Positions 35,215 to 44,886 are shown, numbered from the stretch's first letter. The stretch is DNA of 64,000 bases from Autumnicola lenta (GCF_031846515.1 NZ_JAVRHO010000005.1:1-64000), one strand, 5' to 3'. Numbers and translations are program-made. The notes: generated from the letters alone by a model not told the origin.

Positions 35215-38200
35215 TTAAAACCTAAACCCAAATGCAAAGGAGAACCTTGCCCCTTCTCCGCCTGAAAACAAGCTAAAAGTTCCGTTTATAGCTTCGGCAC
35301 TATTAATCCATATTCCTCCTCCATAACTGTCGTGCCAGAGAGAACTCTCTTCAAAATCGGTCCATACCCGCCCCACGTCATACCCGCCAAAAACGCCTAT
35401 CTGAAAAGGAAGGAAATTGGTTTTTAGCGTATCAAAGCTATACCGGAGATCTGCTCCCGTAGCAAAAGCACTTTTACCTATAAAGCGCTCCTGCCGGTAC
35501 CCTCTTAGCCCAGTGTCACCACCAAGCTCTGCTGCCTGATAAAATTCATAGCCATCGCCCATATTAAGATGCGCCTGAACTTTAGTTTTTAAAACAAATT
35601 TTCTGCTTCTGGATACGGCGTTATAGAAACTCCAATAGGGCTTGAAGTACCCAAAATGCTGATCTGTATCTGCTGTGTTTAGTTTTCCCCCAAGGTTAAG
35701 CTCAAAGTGCATTCCTCTTGTTGGATTTAATCTGTTGTCATAACTTTCATATCTGTAAATGGCATCAAGTCCTGCAAAAAATTTCCGGTCAAAAAAGTTT
35801 GTTTCCTCATTTGGATTAAAACCTTCAGAAATAAAACGTCCTTCTGTGTCTTCCACTTTTACAGCTTCAAAATTAGCTTTATATTCAAAATAGCTTCCGA
35901 AGGGAGTTGCATTAACAAAACCAGCCTCGGTACCTATCCTGCTAATTCTTGTCCTGTTATAGTCCATTCCAAATTCATCATCGAAATTTCGGGTTTCGTT
36001 ACCATAACCAAAAAAGTTTTTTGCGTAGTTAGGACTTGAAAAATGGGCACCTACCTGTAGGTTGTAATTTCCGAGAATATGCGCAAATTCTCCCTGATAG
36101 TTAAGATCAAAACCTCCTGTTGCGAAATAAAATCCTCCACCCAGGGTATGTTTTGAAGTAAAGGGATTTCTCTTGAAGCCATATTTGGCAAAACCGGCCT
36201 TTATACCAATCTTAAAACCTTCATCAGGATTATACCCGATTCCCGGAGTAATATTTCCGGATGTATAATTTTTCTTGTCTTTGTCATAGGTATTCGTTTC
36301 GTACCTGTCAGAAAACCTGAATTTTGCGTCTGCTCCTTCTTTTATAGTATTAGGTTTTGATTTATGGTCATAAATCTTCAGCTTTTCCTTATTCCTTATG
36401 GTATACACATCGTTGTTCTGTCCGCCGATAATCCGTAAAAAAATATAATTATCACCCTCGCCCTCTACGGTAATCTGGTCATCATCATCCAGAGCATAGA
36501 TCCAGATATCTTTAGTATCCTTTTTATTATAAATTTTATCGCTGATAATTTCTGCCCGTTCGCCTTCTTTATTCCTGGAAATGGTAACGCGGGTGCGGCC
36601 CTCCGGCATGCGAACCACATCCACGAAATCATCTTTGTCTGTACCGGTGACAATGGCAAGTTTGGAAAAGTGCTCGTAGTACCGCTCTGCTATTGCTACT
36701 ATGTTATCACGACGTGCCTTTACATTTTCTACAAGTTGCTCTGTAGTCTCGCCAAGCGTTTCCGGAGGTAACTTTGAAAAAGCCCCTTCAATTACCTCAT
36801 CTGTTACGTTTTCCTGAATATATTGTGCTTCTTCCAGCCATGCTTCTCTTCCAACATTTTGAAGCAGTGATCTGTCCAGCCCGGCAGCGGCAATATTAAA
36901 CCATTGTACATCTGTAATATCTGCTCCGTAAACTGCAAATTGATTGGCAAATCCAGAAAAAGCCCGCAGTGTCCCAAAAAATGCGCCATCAAAATTAGAA
37001 AAAACCTGATCCCGGTCCCGAGGGATAGGCCGGAAAATCCTGTTTCCCTCTTCTGTCTCTATTTCTGCCCATCTCCATTGATCCTGATGCCGGTCCCAAT
37101 CTCCTATAAGCATATCAAAAACGCGTGCTCTTACATATGCCGACTCGTCCAACATGTACCTTTCATCTTGTCTTAAACGCTCAAACATTCCTGATGTACT
37201 TACGATATCATGATCTGGGCTTCCAAAACTTTTATAATCAAGCCAGTTTTCTTCAGGACGTTCTACAAGCATATAAACGTCATCCCCGTGATTTTCATTG
37301 TACTTTCCCAATTCCTCCTGCCTGGGTAAATAATACACTTCCGGGTTGGTATGATAGACATTTGCAGCCTGAGAAAGATCTGGAATTGCCAGGAAAGCAT
37401 AAGGATGTGCCGAGGTATAAAAATCCTCTACAAAGCGTTCTGCAACAGTATTCTCCAATTGATCTTCTATTGGTTTACTTTTATAAGCCACGGTCTGAAG
37501 AAACTGAACTGCTTCTTTCCTTATTCTACGGAAATTGTATTCCCTCCCCAGGCTGTCTTTTACCCGAAGGGAAACCGTCTGGTGTCCTCCTCCTTCTCTC
37601 ACTACCTCCAGGCCTCCACGGAGTGTATCAAGATCTGCCACTTTAAATTCTATTTTCTTGCCATACAGTTCCCTGTAACGTTCTCCCCAAAGTGTCTTAA
37701 ATGCTACCCCTTTGTCGGTTTCCTCTTCTGAATAAATGGAAGCTGTTATTTTCTCCGGAAAATCATCAGGTAATTCTGAAGTATCATATCCTACTGGAGC
37801 AGAAAAAACTTCCCGCTGATATAACAATTTTGGTTTATTATTTTCATTCCCGTAAAAACTCACCCAGGAAGAACCATCGGTAAAAACATCATAAACAGTA
37901 AATCCCTCCCCTTCATAAGCGAAGAGACCATCGTTGCTCAGCCTTACATAAGAAGACTTGGAACCTGATCCTGAAACTATCTGATTCACATTTTCGTCTA
38001 CAATATATTGTAAGGAATGCTCATGTCCGGAAATAAAAATTAAACGTTCGCCCTGTTGAGCAAGCGTAGTTAACCGCTGCACCAACGATTTATAACGTTC
38101 ATTTTGAGCATCCTGAATAGAAACTCCTCCTGTCGTCCTGACAAGGCTCACCAGAGAACCCAAAACAGGTACAGGAATCTTTTTTTGTGAAGGATATAAG

Positions 38201-38937
38201 TGCTGGTCAAAATCATACTGACCGCCATGCGTTCCATTGGTAAGCAATGGGTGATGTATGGCAATAATTAAAGTTTTATCCTGATTCTTTTTAATCTCAG
38301 ATTCCACCTCCAGAAACATTGCTTCCCGGGTTTTAATACCATCACAATTATCATTTATCGTGGGATGCCTGTCCCAATCTTCAAGATACCATTGGGAATC
38401 AATAACAACCATCTGGATATTCTCAGTGATCTCAAGAACCTCCAGTCCGCAGCCGGTATCGGGAATCCAGGTAACTTTTTTTTCAGAATTTTCTTTCAGG
38501 TATTCCTTCTGTCTTTCAAGACCTGCAATACCATTGCTGTACCAGTCGTGATTTCCTGGCATAAATAAAACATTTCCGTCGAAATTCCCAAGGGCATCAA
38601 GCTGGACATCTAACCGGTATTCAGCTTCTTCACGCTTAGGACTATCTTTAACAGGCATTCCTACAGGATAAATGTTATCACCAAGAAAAACAGCATATTG
38701 GTCGGGATGCTGAATAGAATCCAGAAAGTTTTTAAAAGCAATGATACCTAAAGAACTTCCGCCAATAGGAGAATAACCACCGTCTCCCAAAATATAAAAA
38801 GATTTCTCTATTTCCCTGGCTACCGGGTAACCAAAATTCTCCTGAAGTTCACCCTCACGATATTTAGCGATTGTAGAAGAACATGCCTGGAGAATGATAA
38901 TGGCCAAAATGGCAATGATCACGTATTTAAATTTCAT
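35215..38937 (-). CDS. Lipoprotein metallophosphoesterase fused to a surface-antigen beta-barrel
   Basis: A 1240-residue protein. A lipoprotein signal (FKYVIIAILAIIILQACSS, acylated Cys after LQA) is followed by a calcineurin-like phosphoesterase domain: SFYILGDGGYSP, FLGDNIYPVG, FMPGNHDWYSNG, IAIHHPLLTNGTHGGQ, FISGHEHSLQYI. A long middle part has no name I can give. From about residue 900 a transmembrane barrel of the bacterial surface antigen type (GNEYNF-like repeats, YNRTRISRIG, RGMHFELNLGG, LGGDTGLRGYRQERF) ends in phenylalanine (SFAFGFRF). It should sit in the outer membrane. I use the ATG at 38937; the longer form needs a TTG. It is divergent from the HD-PycTM gene. The substrate is unknown. 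Confidence 0.87.
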   Translation of the reverse strand: MKFKYVIIAILAIIILQACSSTIAKYREGELQENFGYPVAREIEKSFYILGDGGYSPIGGSSLGIIAFKNFLDSIQHPDQYAVFLGDNIYPVGMPVKDSPKREEAEYRLDVQLDALGNFDGNVLFMPGNHDWYSNGIAGLERQKEYLKENSEKKVTWIPDTGCGLEVLEITENIQMVVIDSQWYLEDWDRHPTINDNCDGIKTREAMFLEVESEIKKNQDKTLIIAIHHPLLTNGTHGGQYDFDQHLYPSQKKIPVPVLGSLVSLVRTTGGVSIQDAQNERYKSLVQRLTTLAQQGERLIFISGHEHSLQYIVDENVNQIVSGSGSKSSYVRLSNDGLFAYEGEGFTVYDVFTDGSSWVSFYGNENNKPKLLYQREVFSAPVGYDTSELPDDFPEKITASIYSEEETDKGVAFKTLWGERYRELYGKKIEFKVADLDTLRGGLEVVREGGGHQTVSLRVKDSLGREYNFRRIRKEAVQFLQTVAYKSKPIEDQLENTVAERFVEDFYTSAHPYAFLAIPDLSQAANVYHTNPEVYYLPRQEELGKYNENHGDDVYMLVERPEENWLDYKSFGSPDHDIVSTSGMFERLRQDERYMLDESAYVRARVFDMLIGDWDRHQDQWRWAEIETEEGNRIFRPIPRDRDQVFSNFDGAFFGTLRAFSGFANQFAVYGADITDVQWFNIAAAGLDRSLLQNVGREAWLEEAQYIQENVTDEVIEGAFSKLPPETLGETTEQLVENVKARRDNIVAIAERYYEHFSKLAIVTGTDKDDFVDVVRMPEGRTRVTISRNKEGERAEIISDKIYNKKDTKDIWIYALDDDDQITVEGEGDNYIFLRIIGGQNNDVYTIRNKEKLKIYDHKSKPNTIKEGADAKFRFSDRYETNTYDKDKKNYTSGNITPGIGYNPDEGFKIGIKAGFAKYGFKRNPFTSKHTLGGGFYFATGGFDLNYQGEFAHILGNYNLQVGAHFSSPNYAKNFFGYGNETRNFDDEFGMDYNRTRISRIGTEAGFVNATPFGSYFEYKANFEAVKVEDTEGRFISEGFNPNEETNFFDRKFFAGLDAIYRYESYDNRLNPTRGMHFELNLGGKLNTADTDQHFGYFKPYWSFYNAVSRSRKFVLKTKVQAHLNMGDGYEFYQAAELGGDTGLRGYRQERFIGKSAFATGADLRYSFDTLKTNFLPFQIGVFGGYDVGRVWTDFEESSLWHDSYGGGIWINSAEAINGTFSLFSGGEGARFSFAFGFRF

Positions 38938-38991
38938 AAACGTTTTGGTAATATTTTTGTAATTTGGCAAGAAAATTTAAGTCTCCGCTAT

Positions 38992-40176
38992 ATGAACAAC
39001 CTCATTGAGAAAGCAGATAAATTTGTACAAGATCTTTTTAAAGAAGAGCTTCCAAACACCTTTATTTATCATAACTACAAGCATACAGAGCGTGTAGTTA
39101 AAAGTACTAAAGAAATAGTGGATAATTCTCAAATTAATGTTAAAGAAGAAGAGGCGCTCATACTGGCAGCCTGGCTTCACGACACGGGCTATACTAAAAC
39201 CTATCACGGACATGAAGAAGAAAGCGTTAAGCTTGCCACTGGTTTTCTTAAGGAAAATAATGCTACCGAGGATCTTATAGATGAAGTGGCCAGGTTAATA
39301 AAAGCTACGAAATTTGAAAACAGCCCTCAAACTGAAGCTGAGAAGATTATACGGGATGCAGATTCTTCTCATTTCGCAAAAGATTACTTTGAAGATGCCA
39401 GCGAATTTCTAAGACAGGAACTCCAGCTTCATAATATCAAAAATTTTACCGGGGAAGAATGGATTCAGGAAAACATACACCTTTTTACAGAAAAGCATCA
39501 GTATTACACAGAGTATGCACGGGAAAACTGGAAACCTGTAAAGGAAGAAAACCTGCTGGAACTAATTGAAGACCAGAAAAAAAGGCAGAAAAAACTTCAG
39601 AAAGAGGAAAATAAGGCCAGGCTCAAGGCTCAGTATAAAAATGATAATCCAGAGCGTAGTATTCAAACAATGTTCCGGGTTACTCTTAGAAACCACATCA
39701 AATTAAGTGACATTGCCGATACTAAAGCTAACATCCTTTTATCTGTTAATGCAATTATCATTTCCCTGGCTCTTGCCAACCTTATCCCAAAACTGGACGC
39801 AGCCTCTAATAAACACCTCCTTATCCCGAGTCTGATCCTGATTCTCTTTAGCGTTGCATCTATCATCCTTTCGATAATGTCTACGAGACCAAATGTAACC
39901 AGTGGAGAGTTCACCAAAGAACAGGTTGAAAACAAGGAAGTAAACCTACTGTTTTTTGGCAATTTTCATAAAATGCCTTTTGAACAATTCCGGTGGGGAA
40001 TGCAGGAAATGATTAAAGACAAAGATTTTGTGTACGAATCCCTGATGCTGGATTTACACCTCCTGGGAAAGGTCCTGCATCGCAAATATTTTCTACTGAG
40101 ACTTACCTATACCGTTTTTATGGTAGGTATTATTGTTTCAGTAATAAGTTTTGTAGTAGGTTTCTACTTAATGTAA
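38992..40176 (+). CDS. HD phosphohydrolase fused to PycTM (Pycsar-effector-like) membrane domain
   Basis: A 394-residue protein. Residues 20-135 are an HD domain with intact metal ligands: H27/H31, H63-D64 in AAWLHDTGY, H72/H74 and D122/D124 in IIRDADSSH. A charged helical linker (about 187-218) leads to a membrane part, residues 228-394, with the KLSDIADTKANILLSVNAII motif and spans at about 247-266, 277-296 and 367-393. This part matches PycTM (formerly DUF5706), the effector domain of the Pycsar antiphage system, which responds to cCMP or cUMP. No pyrimidine cyclase gene is adjacent. The stop overlaps the convergent GAF gene by nine bases. Confidence 0.8.
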   Translation: MNNLIEKADKFVQDLFKEELPNTFIYHNYKHTERVVKSTKEIVDNSQINVKEEEALILAAWLHDTGYTKTYHGHEEESVKLATGFLKENNATEDLIDEVARLIKATKFENSPQTEAEKIIRDADSSHFAKDYFEDASEFLRQELQLHNIKNFTGEEWIQENIHLFTEKHQYYTEYARENWKPVKEENLLELIEDQKKRQKKLQKEENKARLKAQYKNDNPERSIQTMFRVTLRNHIKLSDIADTKANILLSVNAIIISLALANLIPKLDAASNKHLLIPSLILILFSVASIILSIMSTRPNVTSGEFTKEQVENKEVNLLFFGNFHKMPFEQFRWGMQEMIKDKDFVYESLMLDLHLLGKVLHRKYFLLRLTYTVFMVGIIVSVISFVVGFYLM

Positions 40177-42537
40177 TTCCTGCATCAGGTTTTCGTAAGT
40201 AATGTTCTCCTCTTCCGGGTTGTCTCCGGTAGAGTATAAAACATTTACCCTAATCGCCTTCAAGCCAACTACGCCCTGCACATCCTGCAACTCGAGCAAT
40301 TCCACTTCTTCTCCTACGTAATTTTTCGCCTGGAGATATTTAATATATCTCAAGTATTCTCTTTCGTCGCTTCTTTGCGAATAAATTATTGCAATCTTAC
40401 CTTTTTGAGTAATTCTTTCTTCGGTATCCTTGATGTAAGCTTTATCAATTCTCTTTTTAATTATCTCATAACGCGCATTGTAGGTGCCGTCTACATCAAA
40501 TTTCTTTTCATCCATTCGATATCTTATAGACATGGTACTGTTATAAACCAAAATTAAAGAAGCTGCATCCAGTTTTACTGGAGTAGTTTCCTGTAACTTA
40601 TAGAAGCGGTTTTCCATTTCGCACATTGTGCTTAGTTGCCATAACCTCAAATTGTAAAGGTAAATTTTATTGAAGGGCTTATTATTAGCCATTGAAGCTC
40701 CAATATAAATGTTATGGTCTACGCCATCGGTCTTATAGCGCTCAAAGTAATGAGGATAGATTTTTTGAGCCTGAACCTGCTTTCTATCAATGTAACGGGA
40801 CATCGTCCTGTTTACATGTTGGACGGTGGTGTCATATTTTTTCCTTTCGTCATAAACAAGACCGGTGTCTGGGTTCAGCATAGATTCGTACTCCTCCACC
40901 TTCTGTTTTAGCTCATTGGATTGCTTCCTCAAATGAGTCATTGTTGGGTTAACCTCCTTCTCAAGCAAATTAAAGACTTTCTGCTCACTGGAAGCGTTTA
41001 AGCTTTCTTCAAGCTCCTGCTTAAATTCTGAAATACGGAATCCCACCTGTTCATAAATAGAAAGTTCTTCTATTTCAGAACCCATTCTTATTATTTCCAG
41101 AATAAAATTTAACTGAGTTAAAAGATCTTTCTGAATTGCAGTATTTCTTGCTTCCGAAGAAGCTACGATATCAATTTGACCATACAATGGATAAACATTT
41201 TTAAAGCTGATGTCTTTAAATGAAGCCAAACCATCATCATCCAGGTCCCTGATAAATTTTCTTGCTTCCCTCTCAAAAACCCAGAGAACACTAGGGTGAA
41301 TAGAAGTACATTCACTCTGGATGATAGCTTTCACCCTATTTTCAAAATCTGAACGGTTTCGTTCTACCGCCGTCACTATATACGGTAAAATTTCGTCCAG
41401 CTTTAGAGCGTTTATACTGTGCAGCTCATTCTTCCTTTCGGAAACCAATTCGAGAATACCCAAGAGTCGGTTCTTTTTTGCTATTGGTGCCAGGATACAA
41501 CTCTTAACATTGTTTGCCTTTAGGTTTTGAGAAAGCGAATTATTATTAGTCTTTCTGGCATAAGCATCTACATTGGAGATGGAAAAATAGCTATGTCCCT
41601 CGACCAGCTTTTTATAAGCTTCATCACACAAGCCTTCATCACTGTCCAGTGAAGTCCTGCCGTTTAAAAGAAAGCTGCTGGTATCATCACTCTCCAAAGG
41701 TTCAAAACTCTTTTCTGAAGTATCAAAGACTGTAAAACCAACTTTTAAATCCGGGATTTTATAAATTGAACGAAATATTCCCTCCAGGCTTTTAAGTTCA
41801 TCCTTCTGTGATGATTCATTATACAAAAGCGTGGTTTTAAGCTTAGAGATTGCATCGTCTACCGTAACATCTGTAAGATTAACAATGGTGAAACCTTTAA
41901 AAACATAACTTCTTGGAGGAAATTTCTTTTTCCAGAGATCAATATCATCAATATTCTGGATAAGAAGATCTACATCTTCCTGAGTGATTTCAGGTGCATT
42001 TTCTTTTGGAAAAATTTCTACAAAGTCGCCATTTATTGCAATTCGGTAATGTCTTGAAACACCATTTTCATCGGGTATGTCATAGTATAAAGGGCGCGAA
42101 AAATCAATATCATATCCGTACTCTTCCTTCAGGATATTTATACAGGCATTAATATAATGTGCATCTTCATCAATATCCCTCGTCTCCAGCACAAAATCAT
42201 CGCCGGCCATTTCAAGGATATTTTTTAATCTACTGGAAGCGTTAAAAAGGATATTATGATAAGGTATAGATGCCGCTTTAATCTCATTATTTGTAAGGAC
42301 CGTAGGAAAAAGATCATTAAGCAAAACCTTTATGGGTTCCTCATACTTTTCGAGGTCACCAGCATCCTCAATTCCTTCAGTAAGTTCAGGAAATTGGGAA
42401 ATATACTCCATTACGCTCTCAATATATTTATTGGCAATTTTGTTATGCTCCTTTTTTATTTCAGCTTCATATTGCTCAAATACTTTGTGAAAACTTATCT
42501 TAATCTCTAAGGGAAAATCTTCCAGTTGTTCCTTCAT
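40168..42537 (-). CDS. GAF-domain protein of unknown function
   Basis: A 789-residue soluble protein. Residues about 245-400 look like a GAF sensor domain (LEGIFRSIYKIPDLKVGFTV, SCILAPIAKKNRLLGILELV, ILPYIVTAVERNR), which binds small molecules or cyclic nucleotides in known cases. The N-terminal 240 residues and the C-terminal 390 residues, with a coiled segment about 540-580, have no recognised domain; no kinase, phosphodiesterase or DNA-binding output is visible. Similar large GAF proteins are conserved in Flavobacteria. It is convergent with the HD-PycTM gene and shares nine bases at the 3' end. Confidence 0.7.
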   Translation of the reverse strand: MKEQLEDFPLEIKISFHKVFEQYEAEIKKEHNKIANKYIESVMEYISQFPELTEGIEDAGDLEKYEEPIKVLLNDLFPTVLTNNEIKAASIPYHNILFNASSRLKNILEMAGDDFVLETRDIDEDAHYINACINILKEEYGYDIDFSRPLYYDIPDENGVSRHYRIAINGDFVEIFPKENAPEITQEDVDLLIQNIDDIDLWKKKFPPRSYVFKGFTIVNLTDVTVDDAISKLKTTLLYNESSQKDELKSLEGIFRSIYKIPDLKVGFTVFDTSEKSFEPLESDDTSSFLLNGRTSLDSDEGLCDEAYKKLVEGHSYFSISNVDAYARKTNNNSLSQNLKANNVKSCILAPIAKKNRLLGILELVSERKNELHSINALKLDEILPYIVTAVERNRSDFENRVKAIIQSECTSIHPSVLWVFEREARKFIRDLDDDGLASFKDISFKNVYPLYGQIDIVASSEARNTAIQKDLLTQLNFILEIIRMGSEIEELSIYEQVGFRISEFKQELEESLNASSEQKVFNLLEKEVNPTMTHLRKQSNELKQKVEEYESMLNPDTGLVYDERKKYDTTVQHVNRTMSRYIDRKQVQAQKIYPHYFERYKTDGVDHNIYIGASMANNKPFNKIYLYNLRLWQLSTMCEMENRFYKLQETTPVKLDAASLILVYNSTMSIRYRMDEKKFDVDGTYNARYEIIKKRIDKAYIKDTEERITQKGKIAIIYSQRSDEREYLRYIKYLQAKNYVGEEVELLELQDVQGVVGLKAIRVNVLYSTGDNPEEENITYENLMQELH

Positions 42538-42657
42538 AATGCTTTAATATACCGTAAAATTACCTGTTCTATATTTTGCTGAATATTCAGATGCCCTAAA
42601 TTAACAATTATTAACAATATTTTATTAGAAATGCTAATTAGTGCCATAGTAGTTCCT

Positions 42658-42665
42658 TATTTTTG
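42658..42665 (+). promoter_or_regulatory. Putative -7 element upstream of the TlpA-like gene
   Basis: TATTTTTG matches the Bacteroidota TAnnTTTG -7 consensus and lies 22 bases before the ATG at 42688. No clear -33 TTTG is seen at the right distance. Confidence 0.4.
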
Positions 42666-42687
42666 CTTCAAATAAAAATAATTTTTT

Positions 42688-43806
42688 ATGCGGAATTTAC
42701 TAATATTATTTGCTTGTATTCTTCTTATGGCTTCTTGTGGAGAAGAAGAAAAAGGATATTTTATAAGTGGAACTATTGAAGGTGTTGAAGATGGTACTAA
42801 CGTGTATATTTCTGAAATTAGTAAGGAAACCGAAAGACCTGCAATAATAGACACAGTACAGGTTCAAAACGGCCAATTTCAGGCTGATCTTGAGGATAAT
42901 GAATCTCCAAATATGGCTTTTATCTCCTTTGAGGGAATAGGAGGCAATATTATCTATATTTCTGAAAATGAAGAAATTAATATTGAAGCCTATAAGGACA
43001 GCTTAAGGAGTTCTAGGATTTCGGGAGGTAAAGAGAATCGCGCTTTAAACCAATATATGGATCATTTAAAGGAAGTGAACCGGAAGATACAAGCTGGTCG
43101 ATCTGAAATGCAAAAAGCATATAATGCCAAAGATTCTTCTGCATTTGTGACTTTACAGGCCGCAGAACAGGAAATAAAAGATAATGACCAGGTTTCCAAG
43201 AAAAAAATCTTTGAGGAGAATAAAGATTCTTACGTATCGCTTATGATCCTGATGGACATGCTCAGCATGAAAATTTATCCTGTAAAAGAAATTCAGGAAA
43301 TGTACAACGGTCTATCTGAAGACTTAAAAAACACAACCATTGGAAAAAGCCTTCAGGAAACCCTGGAACAACAGGCTACTGTTGCTATAGGAAGTAAAGC
43401 ACCCGAATTTACAGCTCCTACTCCCGATGGATCTGAACTTTCCCTTTCAGACGCTATGGGAAAAGTGACAATTATCGACTTTTGGGCTGCATGGTGTAAA
43501 CCATGTCGTGTAGAAAATCCAAACGTGGTAAAAATATATGATAAGTACCATGATCAGGGTCTAAATATTATTGGTGTTTCTCTTGATCGCCCCGGCCAAA
43601 AAGATAAATGGCTACAGGCTATTGAAGAGGATGGATTGGAATGGAATCACGTATCTCATCTGGAATTTTGGCAGGACCCTGTAGCACAACTTTACAACAT
43701 AAAAGCAATTCCGGCAACTTTTATTCTTGATGAGAATGGTGTAATTGTAGATCGCGATCTACGTGGCGATGAACTTGAAGCAAGAGTTCAGGAATTACTG
43801 AATTAA
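42688..43806 (+). CDS. TlpA-like thiol-disulfide lipoprotein with DUF4369 domain
   Basis: A 372-residue lipoprotein: NLLILFACILLMASCGEEE gives a signal with the acylated Cys at residue 17. Residues 25-130 are DUF4369-like (GYFISGTIEGVEDGTNVYIS). A helical middle leads to a thioredoxin/redoxin domain from about 235, with the active site WCKPC at residues 269-273 (DFWAAWCKPCRVENP), and KAIPATFILDENG near the end with the conserved cis-proline. Proteins of this kind keep periplasmic thiols reduced or serve cytochrome c maturation. Two hairpins follow the gene, so it is probably monocistronic. Confidence 0.9.
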   Translation: MRNLLILFACILLMASCGEEEKGYFISGTIEGVEDGTNVYISEISKETERPAIIDTVQVQNGQFQADLEDNESPNMAFISFEGIGGNIIYISENEEINIEAYKDSLRSSRISGGKENRALNQYMDHLKEVNRKIQAGRSEMQKAYNAKDSSAFVTLQAAEQEIKDNDQVSKKKIFEENKDSYVSLMILMDMLSMKIYPVKEIQEMYNGLSEDLKNTTIGKSLQETLEQQATVAIGSKAPEFTAPTPDGSELSLSDAMGKVTIIDFWAAWCKPCRVENPNVVKIYDKYHDQGLNIIGVSLDRPGQKDKWLQAIEEDGLEWNHVSHLEFWQDPVAQLYNIKAIPATFILDENGVIVDRDLRGDELEARVQELLN

Positions 43807-43902
43807 ATAAATGTAGACTGAAAATTGCCAATTATCGACTCGCTGTCATAGGATTGGCTTTTTTGAAACGTGAGTCGTAAAAACCCTTATAGGTTTAGCA
43901 TC

Positions 43903-43935
43903 AGACCTCACAGATTTTGAAAATCTGTGAGGTCT
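43903..43935 (+). terminator. Strong hairpin terminator after the TlpA-like gene
   Basis: Near-perfect inverted repeat: AGACCTCACAGATTTT pairs with AAAATCTGTGAGGTCT with almost no spacer, followed by TTTTTT. This GACCTCACAG type hairpin is widespread in Flavobacteriaceae genomes and may serve as a terminator on either strand. Confidence 0.8.
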
Positions 43936-44059
43936 TTTTTCTTAATAAAATATAAGCACAAACCTTATAGAACCTTCTAAATCAAAATGAAGCACGAAAT
44001 TTGTTAATTTTCGACCTGCTAATGTGGAAAGCGACTGCGGAAGAAGTTGAATAGAATAG

Positions 44060-44094
44060 AAAATGACTTTCAGGAGTTTCTGAAAGTCATTTTT
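44060..44094. terminator. Bidirectional hairpin terminator
   Basis: AAAATGACTTTCAG at 44060-44073 pairs with CTGAAAGTCATTTT at 44081-44094 around a short GAGTTT loop. A-rich sequence precedes it and T-rich sequence follows, so it can stop both the TlpA-like transcript and the convergent SIMPL transcript. Confidence 0.75.
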
Positions 44095-44181
44095 ATTATT
44101 TAAGCAATGGGCTGAGTAATATAGAAGAGGACGAAAATTGCCATTTTCAAGCCTGCTCTTTACAACGCCTGGTTGGTTAAT

Positions 44182-44862
44182 TTACTCTAGCAGAAAACCT
44201 ACATTTACCCTTACAGTAATTTCCATTTCACCCGGCGCTATAGATTCCCGGCTACTTTCGACACTATCACCCATCATAGCCATCCTGTACATTGGCTGCG
44301 GATTGTTAACGGTACCTTCCGATATAAAAATTGCCTTTCCAATTTGCTGACCTAAGGGAGCCACAAGTTCTTCAGCTATCCTTTTGGCATCCAGAACTGC
44401 TTCTTTTCGAGCTTTGGACTCAAATTTTTCAGCTTCCGAAGATTTAAATTCAACACCATCAATCCTGTTAAGTCCTACTTCCAACAATCCCGACATTATC
44501 ATCTCATAATCCTCAATATCTTCAAGAGTAATAGAAATGGCCTGATTTGCTGAAAAAGAGGATGTCTTTTCGTTATAATTATAAGACTTGTTTAATCTAA
44601 TATAATCCGTATTAATATGTTTTTCGGGGATACCACTTTCCTTCAGAAACTTTATTATCGCATTTACAGCCTCGTCATTCTGTTTTTTAACAGCAGCGGC
44701 ACTTTCCCCTTCGTGTTCTACACGGGATTTAATAATCACCTTATCTGGCACCACATTTACCGTACCCTCGCCGATCACATTGACCAGGTTAGAACTACTT
44801 TCCTGAGCCATAGATCCTGAAGCAATAAGAATTGCTATGAGGTAAAAAATTTTCTTAATCAT
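44182..44862 (-). CDS. Periplasmic SIMPL-domain protein (DUF541)
   Basis: A 226-residue protein with a cleavable signal peptide (KIFYLIAILIASGSMAQ, cut after Ala-Gln-like site). The rest is one SIMPL/DUF541 domain: VNVIGEGTVNVVPDKVIIKS, then IKFLKESGIPEKHINTDYIR and AKRIAEELVAPLGQQIGKAI. Family members, such as YggE, are linked to oxidative-stress resistance or envelope integrity, but no enzymatic activity is known. It is transcribed towards the hairpins at 44060-44094 and lies 24 bases downstream of the rhomboid gene. Confidence 0.87.
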   Translation of the reverse strand: MIKKIFYLIAILIASGSMAQESSSNLVNVIGEGTVNVVPDKVIIKSRVEHEGESAAAVKKQNDEAVNAIIKFLKESGIPEKHINTDYIRLNKSYNYNEKTSSFSANQAISITLEDIEDYEMIMSGLLEVGLNRIDGVEFKSSEAEKFESKARKEAVLDAKRIAEELVAPLGQQIGKAIFISEGTVNNPQPMYRMAMMGDSVESSRESIAPGEMEITVRVNVGFLLE

Positions 44863-44886
44863 TTTTTAGTCTTTAAATTGTTAAGT

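Larger units (their letters stand above)
43826..44160. repeat. Three short dispersed copies of an AATTGCC-ATTTTC motif
   Basis: Copies around 43826 (GAAAATTGCCAATTATCGAC), 43998 (AAATTTGTTAATTTTCGACC) and 44133 (GACGAAAATTGCCATTTTCA), each followed by a pyrimidine-rich CTGCT or CTGCTAATG. The motif is the same as the core found twice per unit in the 34114-35180 array, so these look like solo or fragmentary copies of the same intergenic repeat family. Confidence 0.55.

Noticed and set aside
38360..38568. Short plus-strand frames inside the phosphoesterase gene
   Set aside because: They are shadows of a well-conserved domain on the minus strand with no independent start context.
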